Assembly (NCBI RefSeq): GCF_000765675.1
Contig: NZ_JRPA02000014.1
Coordinates: forward strand, 1 to 39,645
Direction: 5' to 3'
Length of the DNA stretch: 39,645 nt
Source of the DNA: Helicobacter sp. MIT 05-5294
Lineage (GTDB): Bacteria > Campylobacterota > Campylobacteria > Campylobacterales > Helicobacteraceae
The notes under the pieces are model-generated. The model did not search any database. It was not told the DNA's origin and saw only the letters and a program-made list of their open reading frames with translations. Positions 8,699-15,513 of this stretch are shown one piece after another. Each line of letters starts with the position of its first letter. Position 1 is the first letter of the stretch. The position numbers and the translations under genes are program-made.

Positions 8699-9649
8699 AT
8701 GAAGATTCCGCATATTCCTGTTTTGTTGGAACAAGTTTTAGAATCTTTCAATACAGATTTAGCCCAAAGAGGCGGGGTGCTTGTGGATTGCACATTAGGC
8801 TTTGGAGGACATAGTGAAGCACTTTTGAAAGCATATCCAAAGCTTAAAATCATTGGAATTGACCAAGATAAAAATGCAATCCATTTTTCACTCTCGCGCC
8901 TAAAAGATTTTGGAGAGAGGTTTGAATCGCGTTTTGGCAGATATAGTGAGGTGCTTGGGCAGCTTTTAAGACAGGACGAAATGCGTCAAAATCTTGTTGG
9001 CATCTTGGCGGATATTGGCGTTTCTTCTTTACAATTTGACGACAGGGAACGCGGATTTTGCTTTGATTCAGAACAGCTAGATATGCGAATGAATCAGGAG
9101 CGAATCTTGGACGCCAAAGAGATTGTAAATCATTATAGTCTTAGCCAATTAGAGCAAATTTTTCGGGATTTTGGGGAGATTAGAGAATACAAAAAACTCG
9201 CGCGATTGATTGTGGATTCACGCAAAGTGCAAAAATTTACAAGTTCCAAAATGCTTAGTGATTTGATTGCCAAACATTTCAAACACCCCAAAATCCACCC
9301 AGCAACTCTTGCATTTCAAGCCTTAAGAATCGCGGTTAATGATGAATTAGGCGAATTAGAGCGACTGCTTTATGAAATTAGAGAAAATCCACTACCTGAT
9401 GGGGCGAGGCTTTCTATTATTTCTTTTCATTCGCTAGAAGATAGGCTTGTAAAACTTGCATTTAAAGAATGGGAGAAAAAGTGCATTTGTGACGATGGGA
9501 CAATGCTATGCACTTGTGGCAACAATCACCAAAAAGGAAAGAATCTTTATAAAAAACCTCTATGTGCCACAGAATCCGAAGTGCGCACGAATCCTCGCTC
9601 ACGCAGTGCGAAATTGCGTTGCTTTGAATTTAATAGGGAAAACAAATGA
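8699..9649 (+). CDS. rsmH: 16S rRNA m4C1402 methyltransferase RsmH
   Basis: RsmH (MraW) N4-methylates C1402 of 16S rRNA using SAM. The ATG at 8699 is chosen because the conserved opening MKIPHIPVLLEQVLE starts there with AGGGCGG just upstream; a GTG at 8663 would lie inside murA. The SAM-binding motif is DCTLGFGGHSEALL near residue 32. ILADIGVSSLQFDDRERGF, FQALRIAVNDEL and SIISFHSLEDRLVK follow in the usual order. Near the C terminus, CICDDGTMLCTCG adds a Cys-rich patch. The product is 316 residues. The stop TGA overlaps the next gene's ATG (ATGA), the arrangement rsmH-ftsL shows in many bacteria. Confidence 0.96.
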   Translation: MKIPHIPVLLEQVLESFNTDLAQRGGVLVDCTLGFGGHSEALLKAYPKLKIIGIDQDKNAIHFSLSRLKDFGERFESRFGRYSEVLGQLLRQDEMRQNLVGILADIGVSSLQFDDRERGFCFDSEQLDMRMNQERILDAKEIVNHYSLSQLEQIFRDFGEIREYKKLARLIVDSRKVQKFTSSKMLSDLIAKHFKHPKIHPATLAFQALRIAVNDELGELERLLYEIRENPLPDGARLSIISFHSLEDRLVKLAFKEWEKKCICDDGTMLCTCGNNHQKGKNLYKKPLCATESEVRTNPRSRSAKLRCFEFNRENK

Positions 9650-10101
9650 AAAAGCTTAGAGAAGATTATTTGGATTTTTTAGAAGAATATTATCTTAAAG
9701 CCAACGATTCTGCGTTAAAAGCGCAAGACAAAGAGCAAGAATCCGATGAAAATCTTATTTTGCTAGACGACTTAAAACTTAAGACAAAAGAGGGCTTGTT
9801 AGAGGGGGCAGAATCGCAGATTGAAAGCTTGAATCTTGAAGAAAAAGAAGAGGTTTGGGAAATGGATTTTAATTCCAAAGAAATTTCTTTTAGATTCGTG
9901 TGCTTGGTTTTAGCGTGTATGTTTGTCGCGCTTTTGCTTTTTATCCCAAAAGTCTATATTTGCAACAATATTTACTATGTCAGCCGCAATCTAATCCAGC
10001 TTCAAGCGCAATTAGATTCTTTAAATGAAGAAAATAAATACATTAAAAAACAACTAGAAGATATTAAGTTTAAAAATCTAACATACGAATTGAATTTTTA
10101 G
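9646..10101 (+). CDS. Bitopic membrane protein, candidate divergent FtsL
   Basis: The 151-residue protein has an acidic cytoplasmic N-terminal region of about 80 residues and one membrane segment at about 83-101 (FVCLVLACMFVALLLFI). A short outer part with a leucine/asparagine-rich coiled coil follows near 112-140 (LIQLQAQLDSLNEENKYIKK). A single helix followed by a periplasmic coiled coil, translationally coupled to rsmH, is the layout of the divisome protein FtsL. Typical FtsL has a much shorter cytoplasmic tail, so the long N-terminus is odd. The sequence alone does not prove homology. The function is inferred from topology and context; the gene itself is secure. Confidence 0.75.
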   Translation: MKKLREDYLDFLEEYYLKANDSALKAQDKEQESDENLILLDDLKLKTKEGLLEGAESQIESLNLEEKEEVWEMDFNSKEISFRFVCLVLACMFVALLLFIPKVYICNNIYYVSRNLIQLQAQLDSLNEENKYIKKQLEDIKFKNLTYELNF

Positions 10102-10108
10102 GATTCCA

Positions 10109-10134
10109 AAGAGAGTAGGGGGGGATACTCTCTT
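10109..10134. terminator. Bidirectional terminator-like hairpin
   Basis: AAGAGAGTA pairs perfectly with TACTCTCTT across an eight-base loop of seven G and one A. It lies between the ends of two convergent genes, where a terminator serving both strands is expected. The T-runs after the stem are short on both sides, so strength is uncertain. Confidence 0.5.
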
Positions 10135-10150
10135 GTAAATTTAGAAAGTT

Positions 10151-11359
10151 TTAAGCGTTAAGGGTAAAGGAATTTGCACTAAAACCCGCGCTAGAGCAAT
10201 GGAAAATCTCCAAACTCTCAATGTCCATTTTTTTTGCTTTCCATTCCAAAGGATTTTGCTCCTCGGCATTTTGTAAGCCCAATTTTGCCGTGGTAATGCT
10301 GATATTAAACTCTCTAGAGTTAAAGCCTTTAAGATTGCTAGAAGTATTAGAATCTTGTTGGTTACCAACCTCTTTTCCAATTCCCAAAAACACTTCCAAA
10401 GAGGAGCTTAAGACATTGTGTAACGATTCAAACAATAATGCCACCTCCTCATCGCTTCTTCCATAGATTCTACCAAAATCATTTTTCTGACTCAAAATTT
10501 CTTGAAAAGCATTGGATATTGCATTATTTGTGCTATCCATTACAAGTAACATATTATCCAAGCCGCTATTTTTGAAGCTTTCTCCATCAAGCTCCCCGTC
10601 GTATTCTAATGCGAATTTTTGTCCCTCCAAGAATCCTTTAAGTGCGTCATTGACGCTTTCTGCACTGCCGGTTATTTGACTTTCAAGGCTTTTGCCCATT
10701 ACAAGCTGTGTTTTAGAAACAAAAGTATTGCCATTTTTATCTGTGATTTCAGAATCAAAATTCGCTACCAAAGAAGAAGTATAAGAGAGGCTTTGCGCAT
10801 ATTGTCCTGTTGCACTATCATAGCTTATCGTGTAGGTAATGCTTTCTTGCACTTCAATGCTACTTGCAGGGACTATTTGCACATTTTCTAAACCTTTTAA
10901 AGGGGTTTCACCTACTTTTTCGCCATTTAAAAACCTTAGATTGCTTAAAATATCCAAATCTCCATTTTTTGCGTTCTTAGTAGTGATTGCAGAATCCAAC
11001 ATTTCTAGTGGATTCTTAAAATCCAAAGATTTATCTTTTGGCGCGTTTTGCTCCTCTTTTGGCTTCATTTCATCGGGTAATTGTCTAAGATTCTGCAAAT
11101 TTACCACATTATTTTTTGCATTTTGCAATCCAAAATTTAAAAGCCCACCTAGAACTTTATTTGTCAAATTTGCTCTTAGTGAATCTATCGGATTCTTTGC
11201 GGTTTCTGCGGTTTGGTTGGTTGCATTTGACTTGACTTTATTTTCATCTGTTTGCGCATTGTTTTGTTTAATGCGCGGTTTTAGATTGTTTAAAGCCTCG
11301 TTTGCAAAGGGATTGTTAAAGGTATTCAAAAAAGGATTGTTTTGAAATGAAATTGCCAT
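10151..11359 (-). CDS. Sigma28-operon paralog 2, unknown function
   Basis: I do not recognise a named family. The 402-residue product has no signal peptide and no membrane segment. It opens with MAISFQNNPFLNTFNNPFAN...LNNLKPRI, almost the same leader as the gene upstream. A low-complexity Asn/Lys/Ala region follows to about residue 110. The conserved core at about 170-290 (ISYDSATGQYAQSLSYTSS, DKNGNTF, MGKSLESQI, GLDNMLLVMDS) aligns with the upstream paralog. The alternating hydrophobic/polar pattern suggests beta strands. The C terminus ends FSANSFTLNA. It lies 40 bases downstream of its paralog behind a TAGGAG site, so the two form an operon from the same sigma28-like promoter. A flagellum-associated or flagellum-exported role is inference only. 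Confidence 0.8.
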   Translation of the reverse strand: MAISFQNNPFLNTFNNPFANEALNNLKPRIKQNNAQTDENKVKSNATNQTAETAKNPIDSLRANLTNKVLGGLLNFGLQNAKNNVVNLQNLRQLPDEMKPKEEQNAPKDKSLDFKNPLEMLDSAITTKNAKNGDLDILSNLRFLNGEKVGETPLKGLENVQIVPASSIEVQESITYTISYDSATGQYAQSLSYTSSLVANFDSEITDKNGNTFVSKTQLVMGKSLESQITGSAESVNDALKGFLEGQKFALEYDGELDGESFKNSGLDNMLLVMDSTNNAISNAFQEILSQKNDFGRIYGRSDEEVALLFESLHNVLSSSLEVFLGIGKEVGNQQDSNTSSNLKGFNSREFNISITTAKLGLQNAEEQNPLEWKAKKMDIESLEIFHCSSAGFSANSFTLNA

Positions 11360-11399
11360 TTTTGCTCCTAAAAATTAAAATCAATAAAACAAACGCGCA

Positions 11400-12431
11400 T
11401 TAGGCTTCAAACCTAAAAGAAGCACTTGTTGCGTTCAATGAGCCAAAGAATAGACTAGAATTGTCTAGTTTTTTGCCCGCCCATTGCGCGTTGAATTGTT
11501 CATAAGAGGCATTAATTGTGAGCACATTTTGGTTTTTAAGCCAATCTGCAATCGCAGGATTATTTTGGTTTTCTTTAGGAATCCCAACAAACATATCTAG
11601 GTTAGAAGTCAGTATGTTTTTGAGATTAGAAAGCAAAGCCGATACATTTGTAGAATCTTTCGCGCTTTGAGAATCTGATTTTTGCACCGCATTAGATGCG
11701 GAATCTTCATTGGTTTCAAACAAGAAGAGCATATTATTTAATCCTTTTTGCAAACTCTCTCCCATTTCACTTAAATCGCCATCAAAATCTATATTGAAAG
11801 TTTGTCTTTCAAAAAAGTTTTTGAGGGCAGAGGAGAGTGATTCTTGCCCATTTGTGATTTGCTGTTCAAAGTTTTTACCCAATGCAAGCTGACTTTGCGT
11901 TTTCATTTTGTTGCCATTCTTATCAGAAAATTCTGCGTTAAAAGTCGCCGTAAAAGAAGAGGAGTATTGCAGAGTTTGGGAATATTCCCCGCTTTGACTA
12001 TTGTAGCTTAAACTATAAGAAATGTTTTGGGTAAATTCAAAACTTGTGGCATTAAATAACGAACCCACATAAACGCCGCCTTTAGAACCGCCCGGAGCGT
12101 TTGCGCTTGAAGCGGGTAGTTGGGCATTTTTCATAATGCTTTCTAGCATAGAATTTGCAATCTCATCGTATCCATTTTGAATCGCATCTTCTAGGTTTCT
12201 TAGCATTACACTTGCAATGCTGTTTTGCGCTTTGTCTATCGGGCTAATATTGTAAATACTTTGCTTTGATTGGTTGCTGATTGTTATATTTGCATCTTGA
12301 GTGCCTGTCTTTGCGTTGTCGTTCTCTGTTTTTTCTCCATTATCGCGTCCTTTGGCGATTCTTGGTTTGAGATTATCAAACGCATTTGCGAATGAATTGT
12401 TAAAAAGATTGTTTTGGAATGAAATTGCCAT
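11400..12431 (-). CDS. Sigma28-operon paralog 1, unknown function
   Basis: The 343-residue product is a paralog of the gene at 10151-11359. It shares the MAISFQNN leader, the NLKPRI motif near residues 23-28, and the core from about residue 135 (ISYSLSYNSQSGEYSQTL, FSDKNGNKM, LALGKNFEQQIT, GLNNMLFLFET). The ending is alike (SATSASFRFEA versus a similar FSANSF tail). No signal peptide, membrane helix or enzyme motif is visible. The composition is rich in Asn, Ser and Gln and poor in Cys and Trp, as in many flagellum-exported proteins. A close sigma28-type promoter lies 38-64 bases upstream. It is the first gene of a two-gene unit that probably arose by tandem duplication. Function is unknown. 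Confidence 0.82.
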   Translation of the reverse strand: MAISFQNNLFNNSFANAFDNLKPRIAKGRDNGEKTENDNAKTGTQDANITISNQSKQSIYNISPIDKAQNSIASVMLRNLEDAIQNGYDEIANSMLESIMKNAQLPASSANAPGGSKGGVYVGSLFNATSFEFTQNISYSLSYNSQSGEYSQTLQYSSSFTATFNAEFSDKNGNKMKTQSQLALGKNFEQQITNGQESLSSALKNFFERQTFNIDFDGDLSEMGESLQKGLNNMLFLFETNEDSASNAVQKSDSQSAKDSTNVSALLSNLKNILTSNLDMFVGIPKENQNNPAIADWLKNQNVLTINASYEQFNAQWAGKKLDNSSLFFGSLNATSASFRFEA

Positions 12432-12468
12432 CTTGTAATCCTGCCTTTACAAAAAACTTGAATATAAT

Positions 12469-12495
12469 AATATCGTAAAAATTAATGAAAACTTA
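12469..12495 (-). promoter_or_regulatory. Sigma28 (FliA)-type promoter
   Basis: On the minus strand TAAG (12495-12492, within TAAGTTTT) is followed after 16 bases by CGATATT (12475-12469). This fits the flagellar sigma28 pattern, TAAA/TAAG about 15-16 bases before CGATA. The -10 box is 38 bases before the ATG at 12431. It suggests late-flagellar-class control of the paralog pair. Confidence 0.62.
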
Positions 12496-12581
12496 ATAGC
12501 AATTCAAGTAAATTGTTGAATTTTTGAAATGAGGGCATATTGCAAGTGTGTTGTGAGAACTTCTTGCTATTTAAAAAAAGT

Positions 12582-12601
12582 TTGAAAATTGCAGTTTTCA
12601 A
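12582..12601. other. Candidate dif (difH) site for XerH
   Basis: The 20-base near-perfect inverted repeat TTGAAAATTGCAGTTTTCAA has two 7-base arms (TTGAAAA/TTTTCAA) around a six-base centre TTGCAG. That is the geometry of a Xer recombination site. It lies in a non-coding gap 255 bases before xerH, and in Campylobacterota dif is usually beside xerH. I cannot compare it with a curated difH alignment here, and the outer parts of the arms are not symmetric. Confidence 0.5.
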
Positions 12602-12688
12602 TACAAAAATTAAAATTTTAGAGGGATTTGTGGGTTTGGTTTATGGACTTGAAAGCTGAATTAACTTTAAGTTTCAAGGATTGGCACG

Positions 12689-12772
12689 ATGGCAATTAAT
12701 ATTACAAATAACTTAGGCTTAAAAGCGTCTTCTGATATTGTAAAAAAGCATTATGGTAATTCCAAAAGATAA
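12689..12772 (+). CDS. Possible 27-residue peptide or gene remnant
   Basis: An ATG with an AAGGA site eight bases upstream opens a 27-codon frame starting MAINITNNLGLKASSDI and ending KKHYGNSKR. Its MAI...NN opening resembles the MAISFQNN leader of the two minus-strand paralogs nearby and, more loosely, the N-termini of flagellin-like proteins. No matching continuation is seen in another frame after the stop. It could be a real small protein, or the surviving start of a larger secreted-protein gene lost by deletion near the dif-like site. The rest of the 424-base gap (12432-12855) holds only the promoters and the dif candidate. Confidence 0.35.
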   Translation: MAINITNNLGLKASSDIVKKHYGNSKR

Positions 12773-12802
12773 AAACATTTTTGCTATAAAGTTTAATTTT
12801 GA

Positions 12803-12808
12803 TATAAT
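12803..12808 (+). promoter_or_regulatory. Likely -10 box for xerH
   Basis: TATAAT lies within GATATAATAAAA, 48 bases before the xerH ATG, in a very AT-rich region. A ribosome site AAGGG follows at 12846-12850. It is inferred from consensus and position. Confidence 0.5.
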
Positions 12809-12855
12809 AAAACCTTATTTGATTTTTATAGATTCTAAAATTATTAAGGGTTTAT

Positions 12856-13920
12856 ATGCGCTATCCACTTGATTTTAAAGATGACTTTCCTAATAACTTA
12901 TTGTTTTGGATGGAACGCTTTATTTATAGTAAACTCAACAGCCTTTCAAATCATCAAGTAAGAGATAAAAAGGAGATTGTGAATGCGTTGAATAAATTAA
13001 GATATGGAATCGCAGAGATTAAAGAACTACAAGAGATTTGCAAACAATGCCGAAATGCTGGTTTGATTGGCATTAATACCTATGTCCAACCCCTCATCAA
13101 ACTTTATGAACATCTCACTTATTTAGGACTTGCAAGCCTCAAAGAAGTAGATGAGGAAATGCTTAAAGAATTTCTCACGATTTACACAAGCGCACTTTCT
13201 GATGCGACCAAAAAAAATTATCGTATGACGCTTTTAAATTTTTTTGGATTTATTGATAAACAAAACGAAGACGATGAAGGATCTTCTTATAATTTCCGCA
13301 TTGAACTCAAAAATTGGGGTGGTTTGCGTGGCAAAAGTGGGCAAAAACTGCCCTCTTATATGAACGAAAATGAAGTGCATCGTTTTTTAAATGGCATCAA
13401 TTCTTTTCCTTTTAAGCATGAAGATTTAGGCGCACGCAATCGCTTGTTACTAAAGCTCATTATCTACACCGGAATCCGCGTGAGTGAGGCATTGAATCTC
13501 AAAATAAAAGATATTACGCTTGATGGTGAGTTTTTTCTAATTCAAGTGCGTGGCAAAGGCAATAAACCGCGCGTTGTGATGATTAAGGCAAAAAATATTA
13601 GTTGCGACTTTTCTGCGTGGATAAACTTCCGTCCAACCGAAGTGCAAGATGAATTAGTTTTCTGCAATCATAAAGGCAAAAAACTCACACAAGCCTATGT
13701 TAGCAGAATCGTAGAGCAAGTATTGCTCACCAATGGAATCCGCAAAGAAAAAAATGGTGCGCATATGTTGCGCCATAGTTTCGCCACCCTACTCTATCAA
13801 AAAAGCCAAGACTTGGTGCTAGTGCAAGAAGCACTCGGACATGCCAATCTTAACACTTCCCGCATTTATACGCATTTTGACAAGCAAAAGCTCAAAAATA
13901 CCACAGAAATTATGAATTAG
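12856..13920 (+). CDS. xerH: Tyrosine recombinase XerH
   Basis: XerH resolves chromosome dimers at dif as the single Xer protein of Campylobacterota. The 354-residue product is close to the ~360 of H. pylori XerH. An N-terminal SAM-like core-binding domain spans about residues 65-135. The catalytic domain has all expected residues: Arg208 (TGIRVSEAL), a Lys in RGKGNK (234 or 237), His303 and Arg306 (HMLRHSFATLL), His329 (LGHANL) and the nucleophile Tyr338 (SRIYTHF). It is longer than XerC/XerD mainly because of the N-terminal ~60 residues, as in XerH. It lies alone on the plus strand, convergent with folE. No hairpin terminator is visible in the 47 bases between them. Confidence 0.93.
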   Translation: MRYPLDFKDDFPNNLLFWMERFIYSKLNSLSNHQVRDKKEIVNALNKLRYGIAEIKELQEICKQCRNAGLIGINTYVQPLIKLYEHLTYLGLASLKEVDEEMLKEFLTIYTSALSDATKKNYRMTLLNFFGFIDKQNEDDEGSSYNFRIELKNWGGLRGKSGQKLPSYMNENEVHRFLNGINSFPFKHEDLGARNRLLLKLIIYTGIRVSEALNLKIKDITLDGEFFLIQVRGKGNKPRVVMIKAKNISCDFSAWINFRPTEVQDELVFCNHKGKKLTQAYVSRIVEQVLLTNGIRKEKNGAHMLRHSFATLLYQKSQDLVLVQEALGHANLNTSRIYTHFDKQKLKNTTEIMN

Positions 13921-13967
13921 ATCCCTATTGTAAAGCTCAAAACCCTACAAGCCACCACAAAAATCTT

Positions 13968-14537
13968 CTAGTTGGCAATGTGCCCCATAAACTCTTCTCT
14001 CGTCCTATGATCACTTTTAAAAAGCCCACGAATCGCACTTGTCAGCATTAAGCTATTTTGCTTTTCCACTCCTCGCATCACCATACACATATGCTTTGCT
14101 TCCGCGACAACCATTACCCCTTTAGGTTGTAAGACTTCCATTAATGTATCCGCAATCTGTGCAGTCATTTTTTCTTGAATCTGCAAACGCCTTGAATATA
14201 CTTCCACCAAACGCGCAAGTTTAGAGATTCCGACGACTTTAGAATCCGGAATATAGCCGATAGAAATCTTGCCAAAAAAAGGCAACAAATGATGTTCGCA
14301 TACAGAATAAAATTCAATATTCTTTAATACCACCATTTCATCACAAGCACCCTCAACAAAAACCCTGCCCAAAATCTCTTTGGGGTCGCTTTTGTATCCA
14401 CTATATAAATGTTCCCAACTTTTTATCACGCGTTTTGGAGTTTCCAATAAACCCTCTCGCCCCCTATCCTCTCCGATAAAATCAAACATTTCTCGGAGAT
14501 TCTCTTCAATTTGTTGAATCTTTTGATTATCTTTCAT
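13968..14537 (-). CDS. folE: GTP cyclohydrolase I
   Basis: FolE converts GTP to 7,8-dihydroneopterin triphosphate, the first step of folate (and queuosine precursor) synthesis. The 189-residue product is near the short Helicobacter form. Zinc ligands are visible as Cys80 and His83 in [13 protein letters not shown] and Cys151 in HMCMVMRGV, matching Cys110, His113 and Cys181 of E. coli. [20 protein letters not shown] and [15 protein letters not shown] are the family blocks. It follows htpX by nine bases at the end of a long minus-strand series. The order truD-htpX-folE is also known from H. pylori. Confidence 0.96.
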   Translation of the reverse strand: MKDNQKIQQIEENLREMFDFIGEDRGREGLLETPKRVIKSWEHLYSGYKSDPKEILGRVFVEGACDEMVVLKNIEFYSVCEHHLLPFFGKISIGYIPDSKVVGISKLARLVEVYSRRLQIQEKMTAQIADTLMEVLQPKGVMVVAEAKHMCMVMRGVEKQNSLMLTSAIRGLFKSDHRTREEFMGHIAN

Positions 14538-14546
14538 TTGTTTCCT

Positions 14547-15470
14547 TTATTTTTGCAGCAAAGCCGCAATGCGATTCTCAATGCTTGGGTGCGTGCTAAA
14601 CATTTCTTTAGGGCTGAAAATATAAAGGGCTGTGCGCGTGGGATTGTCGTTTTGTGAAAAATCCGATTGCGCGTAATTGCCACTGATTTTTTGTAATGCA
14701 CGAATCATTGGTGCATTATCATTCATCAAATATGCCGCTCCAGAATCCGCCATATATTCACGCGAACGACTTAGAAACATCTGCAATACAAGCGTAAGCA
14801 ATGGCAAGACGAATTGTAAAATCGCTAAAAGAGTGTAAGCCATTTGCGCTCCTTTTTGACGAGAATTGCGCACAGAGAATTGACGCACACCATAATTTAC
14901 AACTAGCAGCATAATATTGCTTAAGATTCCAACCACCAAAGTTAGCCGAATATCGCCGTGTCGGATATGGCTTAGTTCGTGTGCCATTACGGCTTTAGTT
15001 TCCTCGCGTGATAGATTGTGCACAAGTGTAGTTGTAAGTGCGATAAGCGAGTTTTTAGCTTCCCAACCACTTGCAAAAGCATTCATAAAAGGTGCTTCCA
15101 TCAAGAAAAGCTTAGGACGAAAAGGAAGATTCGCCGCTACAATAAGCTCATCTAAGATTTGGCTTAGCTCCCTCTCTTTTGCGTTTGCCTCTTTGCCTTG
15201 CAGAATCTCTTTATATTCGTTTCCATTAAGCAAAATGCGTTTGAAGTTGAGAATCGCAAAACAAACAACAAGTGCCGCAACCACCAACAACACCGCAGTA
15301 ATCAAAGGGAATTTGGCAAATGTTAGCAGTTGATATAGCCCCTCGCCCAAACTCCTAGCATTAATGCGCACAATATCAGCCAACAAGCCAATGAGGACAA
15401 AAATAAGCAAATAAATCGCAATTACGCATTTTGTTTTAAATTGGTTTTCTTTGATGATTTTATCAAACAT
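14547..15470 (-). CDS. htpX: Membrane zinc metalloprotease HtpX
   Basis: HtpX is an M48-family inner-membrane protease that degrades misfolded membrane proteins. The 307-residue product has two N-terminal membrane segments (about 15-35 and 55-75), then the zinc motif HELSH at residues 164-168 (MAHELSHIRHGD). Two more membrane segments follow (about 175-192 and 210-232). A conserved SREYMADSGAAYL stretch supplies the third zinc ligand, a Glu/Asp. A THPSIENRI motif near the C terminus is typical. The gene sits between truD and folE with gaps of 43 and 9 bases, consistent with co-transcription. No heat-shock operator such as HAIR or CIRCE is seen upstream. Confidence 0.95.
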   Translation of the reverse strand: MFDKIIKENQFKTKCVIAIYLLIFVLIGLLADIVRINARSLGEGLYQLLTFAKFPLITAVLLVVAALVVCFAILNFKRILLNGNEYKEILQGKEANAKERELSQILDELIVAANLPFRPKLFLMEAPFMNAFASGWEAKNSLIALTTTLVHNLSREETKAVMAHELSHIRHGDIRLTLVVGILSNIMLLVVNYGVRQFSVRNSRQKGAQMAYTLLAILQFVLPLLTLVLQMFLSRSREYMADSGAAYLMNDNAPMIRALQKISGNYAQSDFSQNDNPTRTALYIFSPKEMFSTHPSIENRIAALLQK

Positions 15471-15513
15471 TAAACTTCCTAATAAGACAAATCTAATTTT
15501 TCAAAAGCCAAAG

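Noticed and set aside
9456-9659. 67-codon plus-strand frame within rsmH
   Set aside because: Out-of-frame with rsmH, no ribosome site, no motif.
12856-13920. Integrase of a mobile element rather than XerH
   Set aside because: No phage or element genes, direct repeats or tRNA target lie nearby; length and N-terminal extension match XerH.
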